In this document: in pieces, positions 1 through 8,945 of the stretch
Layout: the number at the start of each line of letters is the position of its first letter
Numbering within the stretch: position 1 is the first letter of the stretch
DNA from: Chrysophaeum taylorii
Lineage: Eukaryota > Sar > Pelagophyceae > Pelagomonadales > Pelagomonadaceae
Assembly: GCA_029834535.1 (NCBI GenBank)
Contig: JAQMWT010000136.1
Coordinates: 62,001 to 126,000 of the forward strand
Length of the DNA: 64,000 nucleotides
Reading direction: 5' to 3'
The notes under the pieces: generated by a model
What the model saw: the letters and a program-made list of their open reading frames with translations, nothing else
Databases searched by the model: none
Told to the model about the DNA's origin: nothing
Translations under genes and position numbers: made by a program

Positions 1-249
1 AACAATCAAGTCGCGATGGTCGACTCCGACGCGATCGTTCATCTTATCGCCTTTCTCCGCGACGCTCGAGACGATGAGTTCTTCCTCAAAGGTGCCCTCC
101 TCGCGCTCCTTTTCGTCGCCCGAGGCACCGAGGAGCACTGCCACATGATTGCCACCGCCGGTGCCCTTCCCCCGCTCCGTGCCATCAACCCCACCGACAT
201 CCACCTGGCCGCAATCAGAGAAGACCTCATCGCCCTCCTTGACTACTAA
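1..249 (+). CDS. Armadillo-repeat protein, C-terminal end (partial)
   Basis: The reading frame is open from base 1 and stops at 247-249, so this is the 3' end of a gene that starts outside the window. The 82 visible residues fit one armadillo-type repeat followed by a short tail: an Asn-Asn pair near the start, then a helix with IVHLIAFLRD, a helix with GALLALLFVA, and a third helix after a short loop. ARM repeats are protein-binding scaffolds; no catalytic motif is visible and the full protein cannot be identified. The stop is followed at once by a (CGA)n tract (256-287). An ATG at 16 is internal to the frame and is unlikely to be the true start. Confidence 0.6.
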   Translation, partial: NNQVAMVDSDAIVHLIAFLRDARDDEFFLKGALLALLFVARGTEEHCHMIATAGALPPLRAINPTDIHLAAIREDLIALLDY

Positions 250-255
250 TCATCA

Positions 256-287
<32 letters not shown>

Positions 288-1472
288 TACGCCTTTCCTT
301 CCTTCCCGTAGGGACGATGTGAGTGCGAGAAGTCCGTCCTACTCTATTCTTTCTGCGCCCGGGTTTCGGGCTGGTCGCGCACTTGTAGGTGCCACCCGTG
401 GTGGCGTTGTCTTGTGTGCATGGTTGACGGCCACCTGCGCATAGTTGAGGGGTGCAAGAGACGGATGATGATATTACGCGCTGCTTGTCTGTGAATTGGA
501 ATCCCGGGGACAATACAATCCACCGAGAGCTGCACATCCAGGCGCAGCTGACTTTTAAATCGTTAAATCGAAGGGGGGATTGGTATGAGGGTCGTATCCA
601 CGGCTCTCGGGCCGCGGCAGACACACCCACACCCTTTTTTGCGCTGGTGGCGACCAGCAAGTACCCCCTGACCCCGAAGCCTGTGCGACCGCTTCGTGTG
701 TTCTTCCCTATGTATGACTCGTCTATTGACTGGGATCCTAAAAAGTGGTTTGTCCCGAAAGCTACGGCCCAGTATTGCGGTCTATCGCGTCGGCACGCGT
801 CGCCTTCCCGCGAAACGCCGCCGCCGCCGCCACGCTGGCGAGTTTCATCGGGAGCCTTGCTCTTTGCCGTTTAGCCCCGCTGCGATGCGCAACGAAATTA
901 CGTGTTTCCATACCCGCCGCCACGCGTCCATACCTGCATCCCACGCCCCCCGCTCTTCTCCGGAACTAGGTTCGGGCACCTACCACGCGACTGTCGCCGC
1001 CTGTTTTCCACGTGTGTCGCGCCTCGTTCTGCGCGTGATGGCTGTGGTGCTCGACCGCCCACCGACCATCTCGACGTGGACAGCGAAGAATCCGTCTCCA
1101 GAGCTGAGAGCGGAGCTGCTTGGCCATTTCGATCCCGTCGCCCCACTACACATTCGCTTTGAGGGCCCTGGAACTTTATCTGCGCATCGTGCTGAGGTCG
1201 TGGGCATCTATGTCGCACAAACTCCACTTTTGTCCCTTAGTGATGTACTCCCTCGGTAACTCGTGAAAGCCGCCATTGACAATAATGGCGCTGTGCTCGC
1301 GCATGCAGGCCTCTCGCAGCGCGTGCCACTCACATCCGGCGATATTTGGTATGAGATTGCGCCCTTCATTCCGCGCCAAGCGGCATGTTTTGGTTCATTT
1401 GACCTCGCGTGGGTGCGTGGCCACCCCAAACGCCGCACATCCTCTTCTCATTTCACCTTTCTCGAGTCTCTT

Positions 1473-1550
1473 CAGCATTGTGCTGATGGCCTTGCGGCGC
1501 GTGCACGGTGTGGAGCGGGTGCGGATGGCCCTTCTTGCACGCTTTTCTGG
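1473..1550 (-). repeat. Dispersed repeat segment, inverse match to 38715-38790
   Basis: This segment, which includes GTGTGGAGCGGGTGCGGATG, is a close reverse-complement match to 38715-38790. A second segment 600 bp away (2085-2195) matches 38605-38695 in direct orientation. The two segments are adjacent at 38.6 kb but separated and inverted relative to each other here, so at least one locus has been rearranged. Confidence 0.6.
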
Positions 1551-1769
1551 CGTGACACTAGAAGCTCTAGAAGAGTTCAAGGGAAAAGAAAAGAAGCACA
1601 GAGAGAGTAGCGGCAGGCTTTGTTGTGAAGAAAGACACGAGATGATGACGCTAGGAGACGGCGGTCCCAGCATGATGCCAGACCTCCCAAACAGGCCGCC
1701 ATCAATTTATCAGGGCGAGGCGGTCACATGGCGCGAGAACACAAGGTAACCACACGCCATCAGCATCAA

Positions 1770-2057
1770 CTATTGCTCTAAAGTCATGCTTGCGAGTACG
1801 AGAGGATGGTGCAGCAGAGTAGCCACATAACTCTGCCTCGCCGTCGCCAAAGTGTGATGTGGGCACGTACTCAGGAGATGGTGAAGCGCCTCCGAAGAAC
1901 CAGCGCGGCGACAACAGCGACACTTGTGATCAGGGACAACAAATCCCCAGGCAACAGAGCGCTCTCGGGTGGCTAAATGCGCCGTGAGAAACTTAAGCTG
2001 CATGGCACGCGTCATGAATGACATCCACGGGCCGTCGAGAGATGTCCGGACGAGCAA
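1770..2057 (-). pseudogene. Decayed non-LTR retroelement C-terminal fragment
   Basis: The minus-strand frame of 95 codons includes a CX2C...HX4C cluster (CRCC, then HHLLSTC) followed by a helical stretch. That spacing is typical of the zinc-knuckle tail found after the reverse transcriptase in many LINE proteins, where a Cys pair, a His and a final Cys sit in a weakly conserved context. No reverse transcriptase core is visible next to it, the flanking frames are closed, and part of the flanking DNA (2085-2195) recurs at 38.6 kb. It is read as a relic. A fragment of some other zinc-binding protein is possible. Confidence 0.4.
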
Positions 2058-2084
2058 AGTGAGAGGATCGACATCCGCAGGTTC

Positions 2085-2195
2085 GTATGCACGAAGGCGC
2101 GCAACGCCAAGCTACGTCAGCGAAGTGAAGCAAACCCCGTCAAACAGACGGCGCCGCTGGAAGGTGACAAAACAACGCCGACCACGCCTTCTTGC
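2085..2195 (+). repeat. Dispersed repeat segment, direct match to 38605-38695
   Basis: The two loci share a run starting at AAGGCGCGCAA and continuing through GACGGCGCCGCTGGAAG with scattered substitutions and small indels. Together with the inverse match at 1473-1550 it marks a mobile or duplicated family with copies at both ends of the left half of the window. Confidence 0.6.
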
Positions 2196-2646
2196 CCTGC
2201 TCCCTTCTTCCTACTTTCACCGCCCCCCTTTTCGTTCTCGCTTCTTCATTGTTTCTCTCTGCGCTAATCCATTTTGCCTCTTTGAGCCCGGGGGTTTCTT
2301 AGTACGAGAACAATAATGTCCCTGGTGCTTGTACCTTTCTTCTTTGCTCTCCTTCTCCCCATTTTGCCCTCATTTTCTTTTGCTCTTTTTATGCATCCAT
2401 CCTTCTTTTGTCTTCCCACTTCTTTTCTCTGTCTATCTTCGTTTTCTCCATTCCCACCTGACTTCCCCCGTTGCGCTTGCCTACTTCTTCTTCGCCGTCC
2501 TCTCTGGCCATTTCCCTTATCCCCCGCGCCCAGCCTTTCTGTTGAGCCTAACTAACTGACTAACTAACTTCAGACTAAGAGTTGCTTACTATAATAAGAA
2601 GAACCGGCACAAAGCGAGAAAGACTGAACAAGCACACCCGTCGTGG

Positions 2647-2734
2647 ACCCTATATGCAGGTAGGTAGGTAGCTGTGGACCCTATACCGGGGTAGGCAAGC
2701 TTCGGTTGAGGTTAAAGATCGAGCGAATTTTAAA
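2647..2734 (+). promoter_or_regulatory. Promoter-like module of the antenna gene
   Basis: Two ACCCTATA elements (2647 and 2678) are followed 39 bp after the second by GATCGAGCGAATTTTAA (2717-2733), which ends about 50 bp before the antenna ATG. The same order, ACCCTATA then GATCGGGCGAATTTTAA with nearly the same spacing, recurs at 3732-3784 ahead of another candidate start codon. The duplication of both elements with spacing retained is the evidence for a regulatory role; no factor is assigned. Confidence 0.4.
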
Positions 2735-2785
2735 CCTTTGTCCCAAAGATCGCGTTGAGAAGCGTGCAAAGCAAAAACAAAAAGC

Positions 2786-3397
2786 ATGTTCTCCAAGGTC
2801 GTTGTCGCGCTTTGCCTCACGTCGGCTGCTGCCTTCGCGCCCGTGGCCTCCCACGCAGCCCCCAAGACCGTCGTCAAGGCCTTCGAGACCGAGCTCGGCG
2901 TCCAGGCCCCGCTCGGCTTCTTTGACCCTCTCGGCCTCCTCGCGGATGCCGACCAAGAGAAATTCGAGCGCCTCCGCTACGTCGAGATCAAGCACGGCCG
3001 CATCTCGATGCTTGCCGTCCTCGGCCAGATCGTGACCAAGGCGGGGATCTTCCTCCCGGGCACCATCGACTACTCGGGCACCAAGTTCTCCGACGTCCCC
3101 ACTGGCTTCGGTGCCTTCTCCGCGATCCAACCGGCCGGCATCGCCCAGATCGTCGCCTTCGTCGGCTTCCTCGAGCTCTTCGTGATGAAGGACTCGGCCA
3201 ACGGCGCCGCTCCCGGCGAGTTCCCGGGCGACTTCCGCAACGGCGCGCTGGACTTTGGCTGGGACACATTCTCGGCTGAGGAGAAGCTGAGCAAACGTGC
3301 GATCGAGCTCAATAACGGCCGCGCTGCCATGATGGGTATCCTCGCGCTTATGGTCCACGAGGAGCTGGGTGTTTCCCTCTGGCCGGGTGGCATTTAA
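2786..3397 (+). CDS. Fucoxanthin-chlorophyll a/c binding antenna protein
   Basis: 203 residues, the usual length for an FCP/LHCF protein. The start ATG opens a hydrophobic leader ending in the Ala-Phe-Ala-Pro plastid motif (residues 15-19), the bipartite signal used to cross four-membrane plastids. Helix 1 carries the chlorophyll-ligand motif EIKHGRISMLA (about residues 69-79) and helix 3 carries ELNNGRAAMMG (about 173-183), with a middle hydrophobic helix around 112-132. The protein binds chlorophyll a, chlorophyll c and probably fucoxanthin in the thylakoid membrane and passes excitation to the photosystems. There is no intron. This gene is the best clue to the organism. The exact subfamily (LHCF, LHCR or LHCX) is not assigned. 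Confidence 0.93.
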   Translation: MFSKVVVALCLTSAAAFAPVASHAAPKTVVKAFETELGVQAPLGFFDPLGLLADADQEKFERLRYVEIKHGRISMLAVLGQIVTKAGIFLPGTIDYSGTKFSDVPTGFGAFSAIQPAGIAQIVAFVGFLELFVMKDSANGAAPGEFPGDFRNGALDFGWDTFSAEEKLSKRAIELNNGRAAMMGILALMVHEELGVSLWPGGI

Positions 3398-3425
3398 GTG
3401 CAATCACAGCATCGCTGCGGCCGCG

Positions 3426-3626
3426 ACGGCCGCGCCTTTTTCTTGCACATGAACCCAAGAGGATGACGAGAACCAAGGTAGATGAATAATTATGTGGGTC
3501 ATATCTCTAGCCGCCCTTCGTCAAGCGACGCCGCGCCTCTTTCTTTAACATGAACCGGAGTGGATGACGTGAACCGAGGTAGATAAATAATGATGTGGGT
3601 CATATCTCTAGCCGCTCTTCGTCAAG
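3426..3626 (+). repeat. 101-bp tandem duplication downstream of the antenna gene
   Basis: Two head-to-tail copies (about 3426-3526 and 3527-3626) share GTGGGTCATATCTCTAGCCG and the flanking bases, with about ten mismatches. The array begins about 30 bp after the antenna stop codon, so at least one copy probably lies in the 3' UTR. Confidence 0.8.
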
Positions 3627-3731
3627 GGTAGTGCGACATCATTCGTTGAATTTCCTGCTGAAGTTGGGGTTGTGGTGACTAGGAGATGTGCGGTAGCTAT
3701 CAGCCCATTTTGGAGATTAGGCGCACGGACG

Positions 3732-3784
3732 ACCCTATAGCCACGAATCGGATCTTTCTAAAAACAAGATCGGGCGAATTTTAA
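3732..3784 (+). promoter_or_regulatory. Second copy of the antenna-type promoter module
   Basis: ACCCTATA at 3732 and GATCGGGCGAATTTTAA at 3768-3784 repeat the arrangement seen upstream of the antenna gene with spacing of 36 instead of 39 bp. The ATG of a signal-peptide-like ORF lies at 3823. This is read as a duplicated promoter whose downstream gene has decayed. Confidence 0.4.
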
Positions 3785-3822
3785 GACCATCGAGTGCATG
3801 CATTGCGGTATGGGCAGGTAGA

Positions 3823-4397
3823 ATGGTGCTTGGATGGATTCTTCTGTTGCCTGTTGCGTCGCTCGCGTCTCGGCGGTGGTACGCCGCGCACCAGTGTGAA
3901 GGCCCTGCCGCAGGGCGCGGCGGTTTCCTAGTCTGGGGTCGGCACGGAAGCGTTGTACTTTGGGCTGCGGCGGTTTCCTACTCTGCGGTCGGCACGGAAG
4001 CGCTGTACTTTGGGTTGCGACGGAAGCTCGCGACCTGCCTCGACAAAGAGCCGTTTCGGAACGGCTTCTGCCGCCACCGAGACCTCGTTGCGGAGGTGCG
4101 CCGCAGGGTTGGTCCAGGTCAAACCGTGGCACCTGCTCCTCACGGACTTGGAGCTCCGCTCGGCCGGCGCATATTTTTTTTCCCGCTGCCGGTGAGTCGG
4201 TTGTGGTGCTGTTTAGCGCCAACCAGCTCACCTGGCTGCTCTTCGACGTGTCCTTCGGGGCGAAAAGCGGTACGACGTGCGGCGCTGGTTCTGCGAGCGA
4301 AGTTTTGGGGGGGACGGTGCGGAGCTGGAGATCTACTGGGGCGAAGATAGCACAACCCTCGGCAGGCCTGGGTGTGCCGCGCGCCCTCTTTACTTAA
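3823..4397 (+). pseudogene. Broken ORF with signal-peptide-like start
   Basis: The ATG opens a hydrophobic leader (MVLGWILLLPVASLASRRW). After about 30 codons the frame enters a perfect-phase tandem duplication with a period of exactly 50 bp (units at about 3917-3966 and 3967-4016). Because 50 is not a multiple of three, the duplication shifts the frame. Plausible protein-like stretches then appear in different frames, for example LDKEPFRNGFCRHRDLV in the first and FSANQLTWLLFDVSFGAK in another. The pattern fits a gene broken by the duplication. A spliced gene with small introns cannot be excluded, and no family is recognised. Confidence 0.35.
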
Positions 4398-4795
4398 TTT
4401 AACGCGGGTGTCGAGGCCGCCTCCTCCACCACGGCTTTTCGCTTCGGGGCGCTCGCGTTCGACGAAGTCGTCCGCCGTCCGCGAGTACCGCGTTCGCCCA
4501 CGTCCTCAACGCGTCGACACTGGCGGACTGCGCGGCCGACAGGGTCAGATACGTCGTCAGCGACCGTCACGGGTCTTCGCGCGCGGGCTACTCCCCCGAC
4601 GCCCGCGCGTCGGGCCCCAGCATGCATGCGCGACGCCGATCCGAGCAACGCGTGGATGCTCGACGACGACGACGACGCGACTCGTGCGACCCCACTGACT
4701 GGCCCGACGAATTTGGTCCCTTCGCCGCCGGTGTTGAGGGGGAGCGCCACCGCCACCCACCGATGTCGTTGTTACATGATACATGCAATTTGGAG
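4398..4795. other. No supported feature
   Basis: Several short overlapping ORFs on both strands with no recognisable domain. It may be the continuation of the broken gene to the left; it ends at the stop codon of the minus-strand plastid gene. Confidence 0.4.
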
Positions 4796-5386
4796 CTAAG
4801 CCTCCCAAGGCCAGCGAAAGGCCGACTTGCTCTTCTTATCATCCGGGACCTCCTTGTCCGGATCCTTGTTCCCCCCTTTGAAAAAATTTACGAGCTTGCC
4901 CATGACGTCTGCGTCCGGATCGACGTAGCCTTGGTCTACGTATGGGAGGCGGAGGTCGAAACGTTCGCCGTTGTCGTACTGGCCGCCGACGCCGGCCTCG
5001 CCCCCGACCCCGAAGGAGGGCAACGGGAGCGGGAGGCCGCCCTCGCGCTCGACGCCGTCGGTGCCGAGGCCAGTCTTGAGATCACCGATCTTTCCTTCCT
5101 CGCGCAGCTTCTTCCAGGCAACCAAAGGATCTTCGCCGGTCTCGCGCTGGAAGCGCCACTTTTCGTATTGGTCCTTGGTCGCTTGCTGGCGCTTCTCGAT
5201 GACACCTTGGAAGTACTCTTCTCTCTTTCCGGCATTCCGTCGCCGCGCGAGGATAGCGTATTGCTCGTTCATCTGTTCCTCTTTCCAGTCATCCTTTTTC
5301 GCGCACGGAAGATCATGTTTCGACTGCGGGACCGAGACGAACGCAGTGGCCGACGACACCACCAGGACGACGACCCATAAAAACAT
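4796..5386 (-). CDS. Plastid-targeted protein of unknown function
   Basis: 196 residues. The ATG opens a 16-residue hydrophobic leader with the motif Ser-Ala-Thr-Ala-Phe (12-16), which predicts import into the complex plastid. The mature part is soluble: a charged helical region (about 40-95, rich in Lys, Glu and Gln), a glycine-rich hinge (about 118-135), then a conserved-looking block GERFDLRLPYVDQGYVDPDA (about 140-159) and a Lys/Asp-rich C-terminus. No enzyme motif is visible. The composition suggests a stromal or thylakoid-peripheral protein; I do not recognise the family. It is transcribed in the same direction as the ATP-grasp gene to its right. Confidence 0.7.
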   Translation of the reverse strand: MFLWVVVLVVSSATAFVSVPQSKHDLPCAKKDDWKEEQMNEQYAILARRRNAGKREEYFQGVIEKRQQATKDQYEKWRFQRETGEDPLVAWKKLREEGKIGDLKTGLGTDGVEREGGLPLPLPSFGVGGEAGVGGQYDNGERFDLRLPYVDQGYVDPDADVMGKLVNFFKGGNKDPDKEVPDDKKSKSAFRWPWEA

Positions 5387-5645
5387 CTTGACGACGTGGC
5401 CTTTCTTAAGGTTCTCAAAAATCTGGCTTTTTCAAAAAGATTTGTATGTGTAACAACAAACCCAACAACGAGGGAGGTCAGCACTTGTTAAAAGAGGTGG
5501 CTCGCGAAGAAGACGGAGGACATCGGCCAGGGAAATAAAGGAGGATGCGCGTTAGTAGGTAAGTCCAAGCCGGAGGAGGAGGCTGGACGGACTGGACTTT
5601 TTTTCTTTCTTCAACTACGGGACACTGTCGAAGTGTCGTGTTTAG

Positions 5646-5700
5646 ACACACACACACACACGCACACGCGCACACACACACCAGAGTGTGTGCGTGTGAG
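5646..5700. repeat. CA/GT dinucleotide tract with inverted-repeat potential
   Basis: A (CA)n tract with CG interruptions runs to 5682 and is followed after 4 bases by TGTGTGCGTGTG, which can pair with CACACGCACACA inside the tract. It lies just beyond the stop codon of the ATP-grasp gene, in its probable 3' UTR. Confidence 0.7.
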
Positions 5701-5755
5701 AGACGAAAGAGGTAAAAACGGGAAGAAGAAGAGATTAAAAAAAAGGATTGTCGAA

Positions 5756-7345
5756 CTAGACGATGTGCCAGAGGCCACTGATGCAGAGGTCGGCAATGAT
5801 GCGGTAGTCGGCTTCGAGCTGGGCTCGGTCGACGTGGGTGAGCTTGCAGCAGCCGCCCCAGGAGAAGCAGTCTTTGGTGGGGATGACTTTTTTGCCTATC
5901 TCGACGAAGATCTCGTGGCCGCGGTAGGAAGGGAGGTTCGTGATTTTGTTGAGGGCCTTTGGGTCGATCGCCTCGAGGGTGCCGGCCTTGTGGGTGAGGA
6001 GGTACTTGATGCAGCCGGCGGCGTAGAGGGCAGGGGGCGGGAGGGGGGGGAGATTGGCAAAATCCTGGTCGGAGCCGACGAAGGCCTCCAAAGCGACAAC
6101 GGCCTGGTTTTTGCGGCAGCACTCGTCGGCGATGGACATCCAAAAACCTTCGGCGCCGTGGCATCGAGCGCCGACCTCGACGAGACACGGGGTCTTGAAC
6201 TCGGGGCGTTTGAGATCGGGGGGGCAGAGCTTGATTTCCATGTGGGAGGGACCGTGCTTGAGCTCGAGGGCGTCGAGGACGTCTTTCGCGTAGGGGACGA
6301 GGTCGGCCACGACGGGATCTGCCGAACCAACGAGGGTTTGCCCGTGTAGCACGAAGCCGGCGCCGTTCGTGGGTCTGCGGTCGTAGACCCAGATGGCCAC
6401 GACTTTGTGGTCGCCGTCGCGCGAGACCGCGTCGACGACGTACTCGGTGCCGACGAGAAATTCCTGGACGAGAACGCCCTCGTTGATCTGGCCGAGACCG
6501 TTGACGCTGCCGACGAGGCGATCGACGGCCCGGCGGACGTCGGAGACGTGGCGGCAGGCCGTCACCCCGTCGCTTCCGGCGCTCTCGAGGGGCTTGACGA
6601 TCAAGAGGCACGAAGCCTCGTCGTCCTCGGGGTCGACGCCCCACTCGGTCGCGAGCCAGCGCTCGACGGGCGGGAAAGAGTCGGCTCTGAGCTGGCGCAC
6701 GGCCCGCGTCCCGGCGCGACGCACGGCCTCGCCCATTTCTGCCTTGTTTCGCCGCGCTTCGGTAAGCGACGCGCCGTTGGTCCGCACGCGCGGGGCCCAG
6801 CCCGCCGTCGATATCGCGTCGGACACGAGATCTGCGAGCTTTACGCCGGTCTCGGCGCCCGCGGCCAAGGCGACGAGCTGGTAGCCCTTGCACGCGCAGA
6901 ACTGCGCGAGGTCCTCCGCGAGCTCGGCGGCCCCCGTCTCGAGGGGAAGCTCGGTCGCCACGTGGAAGGTGGCCACCCACGGCAGCGATCCCCGGAGCTG
7001 CGCGGGCACCATCGCCGCGAGCTCGTCGGACGGCTCGAGCGAGAGCACGTGGATGATCGCGTAGCCGCGCTGCGACGCCTCGTAGGCGATGCACGCCCCC
7101 GTGCTGAAGGCATCGACGATCGCCACGCACTCGCGCGACGAGGCCTTGGTCCGCACCGGCAACGGCGCCTTCGCGCGCACCACGAAGTTCGACTTTTCGA
7201 TGCGTCTCCGGAGATAGCTCAGCGAAATCTCGTCCCCGGCGAACGTCGCTGCCTTGCGCGTCTTCGCGAGCGGCGTGAACCGACCGTCCTGCTTGCTGTC
7301 GAAGCTCGACGCCTTCCCCTTGACCTCGAGCGGTACGAACATCAT
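5756..7345 (-). CDS. ATP-grasp domain ligase
   Basis: 529 residues. After an N-terminal extension of about 70 residues there is a pre-ATP-grasp Rossmann-type part beginning at IVDAFSTGACIAYEASQRGY (about 76-95). The ATP-grasp core follows: LLIVKPLESAGSDGVTACR (about 247-265) provides the ATP-binding lysine and glycine-rich loop, VLVQEFLVGTEYVVDAV (about 289-305) is the next strand pair, and SHMEIKLC with CLVEVGARCHGAEG (about 365-400) holds the metal-binding acidic residues. ATP-grasp enzymes join a carboxylate to an amine or thiol through an acyl phosphate; amino-acid ligase and carnosine-synthase-like members share this arrangement. The substrate is unknown. No plastid leader is visible, so a cytosolic site is inferred. 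The gene is divergent from the sugar transporter, 118 bp away. Confidence 0.85.
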   Translation of the reverse strand: MMFVPLEVKGKASSFDSKQDGRFTPLAKTRKAATFAGDEISLSYLRRRIEKSNFVVRAKAPLPVRTKASSRECVAIVDAFSTGACIAYEASQRGYAIIHVLSLEPSDELAAMVPAQLRGSLPWVATFHVATELPLETGAAELAEDLAQFCACKGYQLVALAAGAETGVKLADLVSDAISTAGWAPRVRTNGASLTEARRNKAEMGEAVRRAGTRAVRQLRADSFPPVERWLATEWGVDPEDDEASCLLIVKPLESAGSDGVTACRHVSDVRRAVDRLVGSVNGLGQINEGVLVQEFLVGTEYVVDAVSRDGDHKVVAIWVYDRRPTNGAGFVLHGQTLVGSADPVVADLVPYAKDVLDALELKHGPSHMEIKLCPPDLKRPEFKTPCLVEVGARCHGAEGFWMSIADECCRKNQAVVALEAFVGSDQDFANLPPLPPPALYAAGCIKYLLTHKAGTLEAIDPKALNKITNLPSYRGHEIFVEIGKKVIPTKDCFSWGGCCKLTHVDRAQLEADYRIIADLCISGLWHIV

Positions 7346-7463
7346 GCCTTCTTGACACTATTTATTGTTGTTGTGCAACTCACCTTGCCCTCAAGAAGAA
7401 AGGAGGAAGGAGCCTTTCTTCTTCTTATTATTATTATTATGTGGTCCGTTAGCGCGTAAGAGT
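7346..7463. promoter_or_regulatory. 118-bp bidirectional promoter region
   Basis: The start codons of the ATP-grasp gene (minus) and the transporter gene (plus) are separated by 118 bp. Both core promoters must lie in this AT-richer gap or within the genes. It contains a TTATTATTATTATTATG run close to the transporter start. No TATA box was identified with confidence. Confidence 0.5.
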
Positions 7464-8945
7464 ATGATGATAGGGGGCGAGGCCCTCGCCGTGTCGATCG
7501 CCGCGGGCTCGAGCTTTTTTCTGTTCGGGTACGACACGGGGGTCGTCGCGACGGCGATGACCTGGACGAAACAGTCCCTCGGTATGAGCGGCGTGCAGTA
7601 CGAGATCGCCGTCGCGATCACGACCTGCGCAGCGGGCCTTGCTGCGCTGGCGGCGCGCAGCTCCAACGCCCTCGTCGGCCGCAGGGGCACCGTGCTTTTC
7701 GCGGCCGTTTCTTTCTTTTTCGGGGCGCTAATCGTGGCCGCCACCACCACCTTCGCGCAGCTCCTCGTCGGCCGCGTCTTGATCGGGATCGCCTGCGGCC
7801 TCGCGACCACGACCGTTCCCGTTTACATCGCCGAAGTTGCGCCGCCCTCCGTGCGCGGCACGCTCCTCTCCCTCGAAATATTCTTCACCGTCCTCGGCCA
7901 GGCCACCGCCGGCGCCGTGAACGCCGTGTTCGCGACGCTCGACGCCAAGCTCTGGCGAGTCTCTATGGGCGCGGCTGCCCTCCCGGCCCTCGTGGTCCTC
8001 TTCGTCTTCCTCGGTCTCCCCGAGACCCCGCGCTGGCTCGTCCAGGCGGGCGACACGGCTGCGGCCGAGCGCGTCCTCCAGAGACTACTCAAACCAGACG
8101 CCGCGAGACCCGAACTCGCGGCGCTCGTGGCGGCGATCTCCGACCGGAACGAACTCGGCTTCGCCGAGACTTGGTTCGTGGGGCCCCAACTCAGACGCGC
8201 GATGCGCCTCGGCATTTCCCTGATGGTCCTGCAGCAGATCGCGGGCATCAACACGATAATGTACTACTCGACCGTCGTTCTTATCAGGATGGGTTTCTCG
8301 GAGGACCTCGCCGCTTGGCTTACCTGCCTCTGCGCTGCGACCCAAGGCATGGGCGTCTTCGTGACCGTGCGCTGGCAGCTCCCGGACACCCACGGCCGCC
8401 GCGCGATTCTCTTGCTCTCGATGCTCGTCGTTTCCGCCTCCTTGATCTTGTTTTCCGTTACCTTCTCCGCCGCGCCCTTCGCCGCCCTCGCCTTCCTCCT
8501 CGCCTACCTCCTCTCCTTCGGCCTCGGCCTCGCCCCCCTCCCCTGGGCTGTCAACAGCGAAATATACCCCATGTACGCGCGCTCCGCCGCCGCCGCCCAG
8601 GCCACCGCCGCCAACTGGTTCACCAATTTTGTCGTCTCCGTCACCTTCGTCTCCCTCCTCGACGACCTCGGCGCCCTCTTCACCTTTCTCCTCTACGCGG
8701 CCCTCACCCTCGCCGGCGCGGCCTTTGTCTACGCCTCCCTCCCAGAGACGGCCGGCCAGAAGTTGGAGGACGTTTTCAAAGACTTTAACCGACCCCTCCT
8801 TACCGGCGCGCCCCCTGCCAACAACCTCGCGCTCCGCGACAAAATTCTCGACTCCGACGACCACCACAATCTCGACGCGAACGCGCCGCCCCCTCCTCGC
8901 GAAAATAATTTTAAAATCACCTCTGCTTCCGCCGACGTCGTCTAA
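7464..8945 (+). CDS. MFS sugar/polyol transporter
   Basis: About 493 residues, a normal length for the major facilitator sugar porter family, with about 12 hydrophobic segments. Family signatures are clear: LFGYDTGV in helix 1, a GRRGT loop between helices 2 and 3, VPVYIAEVAPPSVRGTLLS after helix 4, PETPRWL before the central loop, QQIAGINTIMYYS in helix 7, and PETAGQKLEDV after helix 12. Helix 7 and the QQ motif suggest hexose or inositol transport, probably with protons, at the plasma or a vacuolar membrane. I chose the ATG at 7464 because the protein then begins directly with the helix-1 region; an upstream in-frame ATG at 7365 would add an implausible tail. Confidence 0.92.
   Translation: MMIGGEALAVSIAAGSSFFLFGYDTGVVATAMTWTKQSLGMSGVQYEIAVAITTCAAGLAALAARSSNALVGRRGTVLFAAVSFFFGALIVAATTTFAQLLVGRVLIGIACGLATTTVPVYIAEVAPPSVRGTLLSLEIFFTVLGQATAGAVNAVFATLDAKLWRVSMGAAALPALVVLFVFLGLPETPRWLVQAGDTAAAERVLQRLLKPDAARPELAALVAAISDRNELGFAETWFVGPQLRRAMRLGISLMVLQQIAGINTIMYYSTVVLIRMGFSEDLAAWLTCLCAATQGMGVFVTVRWQLPDTHGRRAILLLSMLVVSASLILFSVTFSAAPFAALAFLLAYLLSFGLGLAPLPWAVNSEIYPMYARSAAAAQATAANWFTNFVVSVTFVSLLDDLGALFTFLLYAALTLAGAAFVYASLPETAGQKLEDVFKDFNRPLLTGAPPANNLALRDKILDSDDHHNLDANAPPPPRENNFKITSASADVV

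Larger units (their letters stand above)
250..2785. other. Gene-poor stretch with repeat remnants
   Basis: No intact gene is supported here. The stretch holds a (CGA)n run at 256-287, short unconvincing ORFs, a decayed retroelement coding fragment on the minus strand (1770-2057), two segments shared with 38.6 kb, a pyrimidine-rich stretch at about 2160-2530, and a run of AACT units at about 2553-2573. The last 140 bases form the promoter region of the antenna gene. Confidence 0.6.

Noticed and set aside
5478-7358. 626-codon minus-strand ORF overlapping the ATP-grasp gene
   Set aside because: It is Arg-rich shadow reading of the ATP-grasp gene in another frame; it has no domain.
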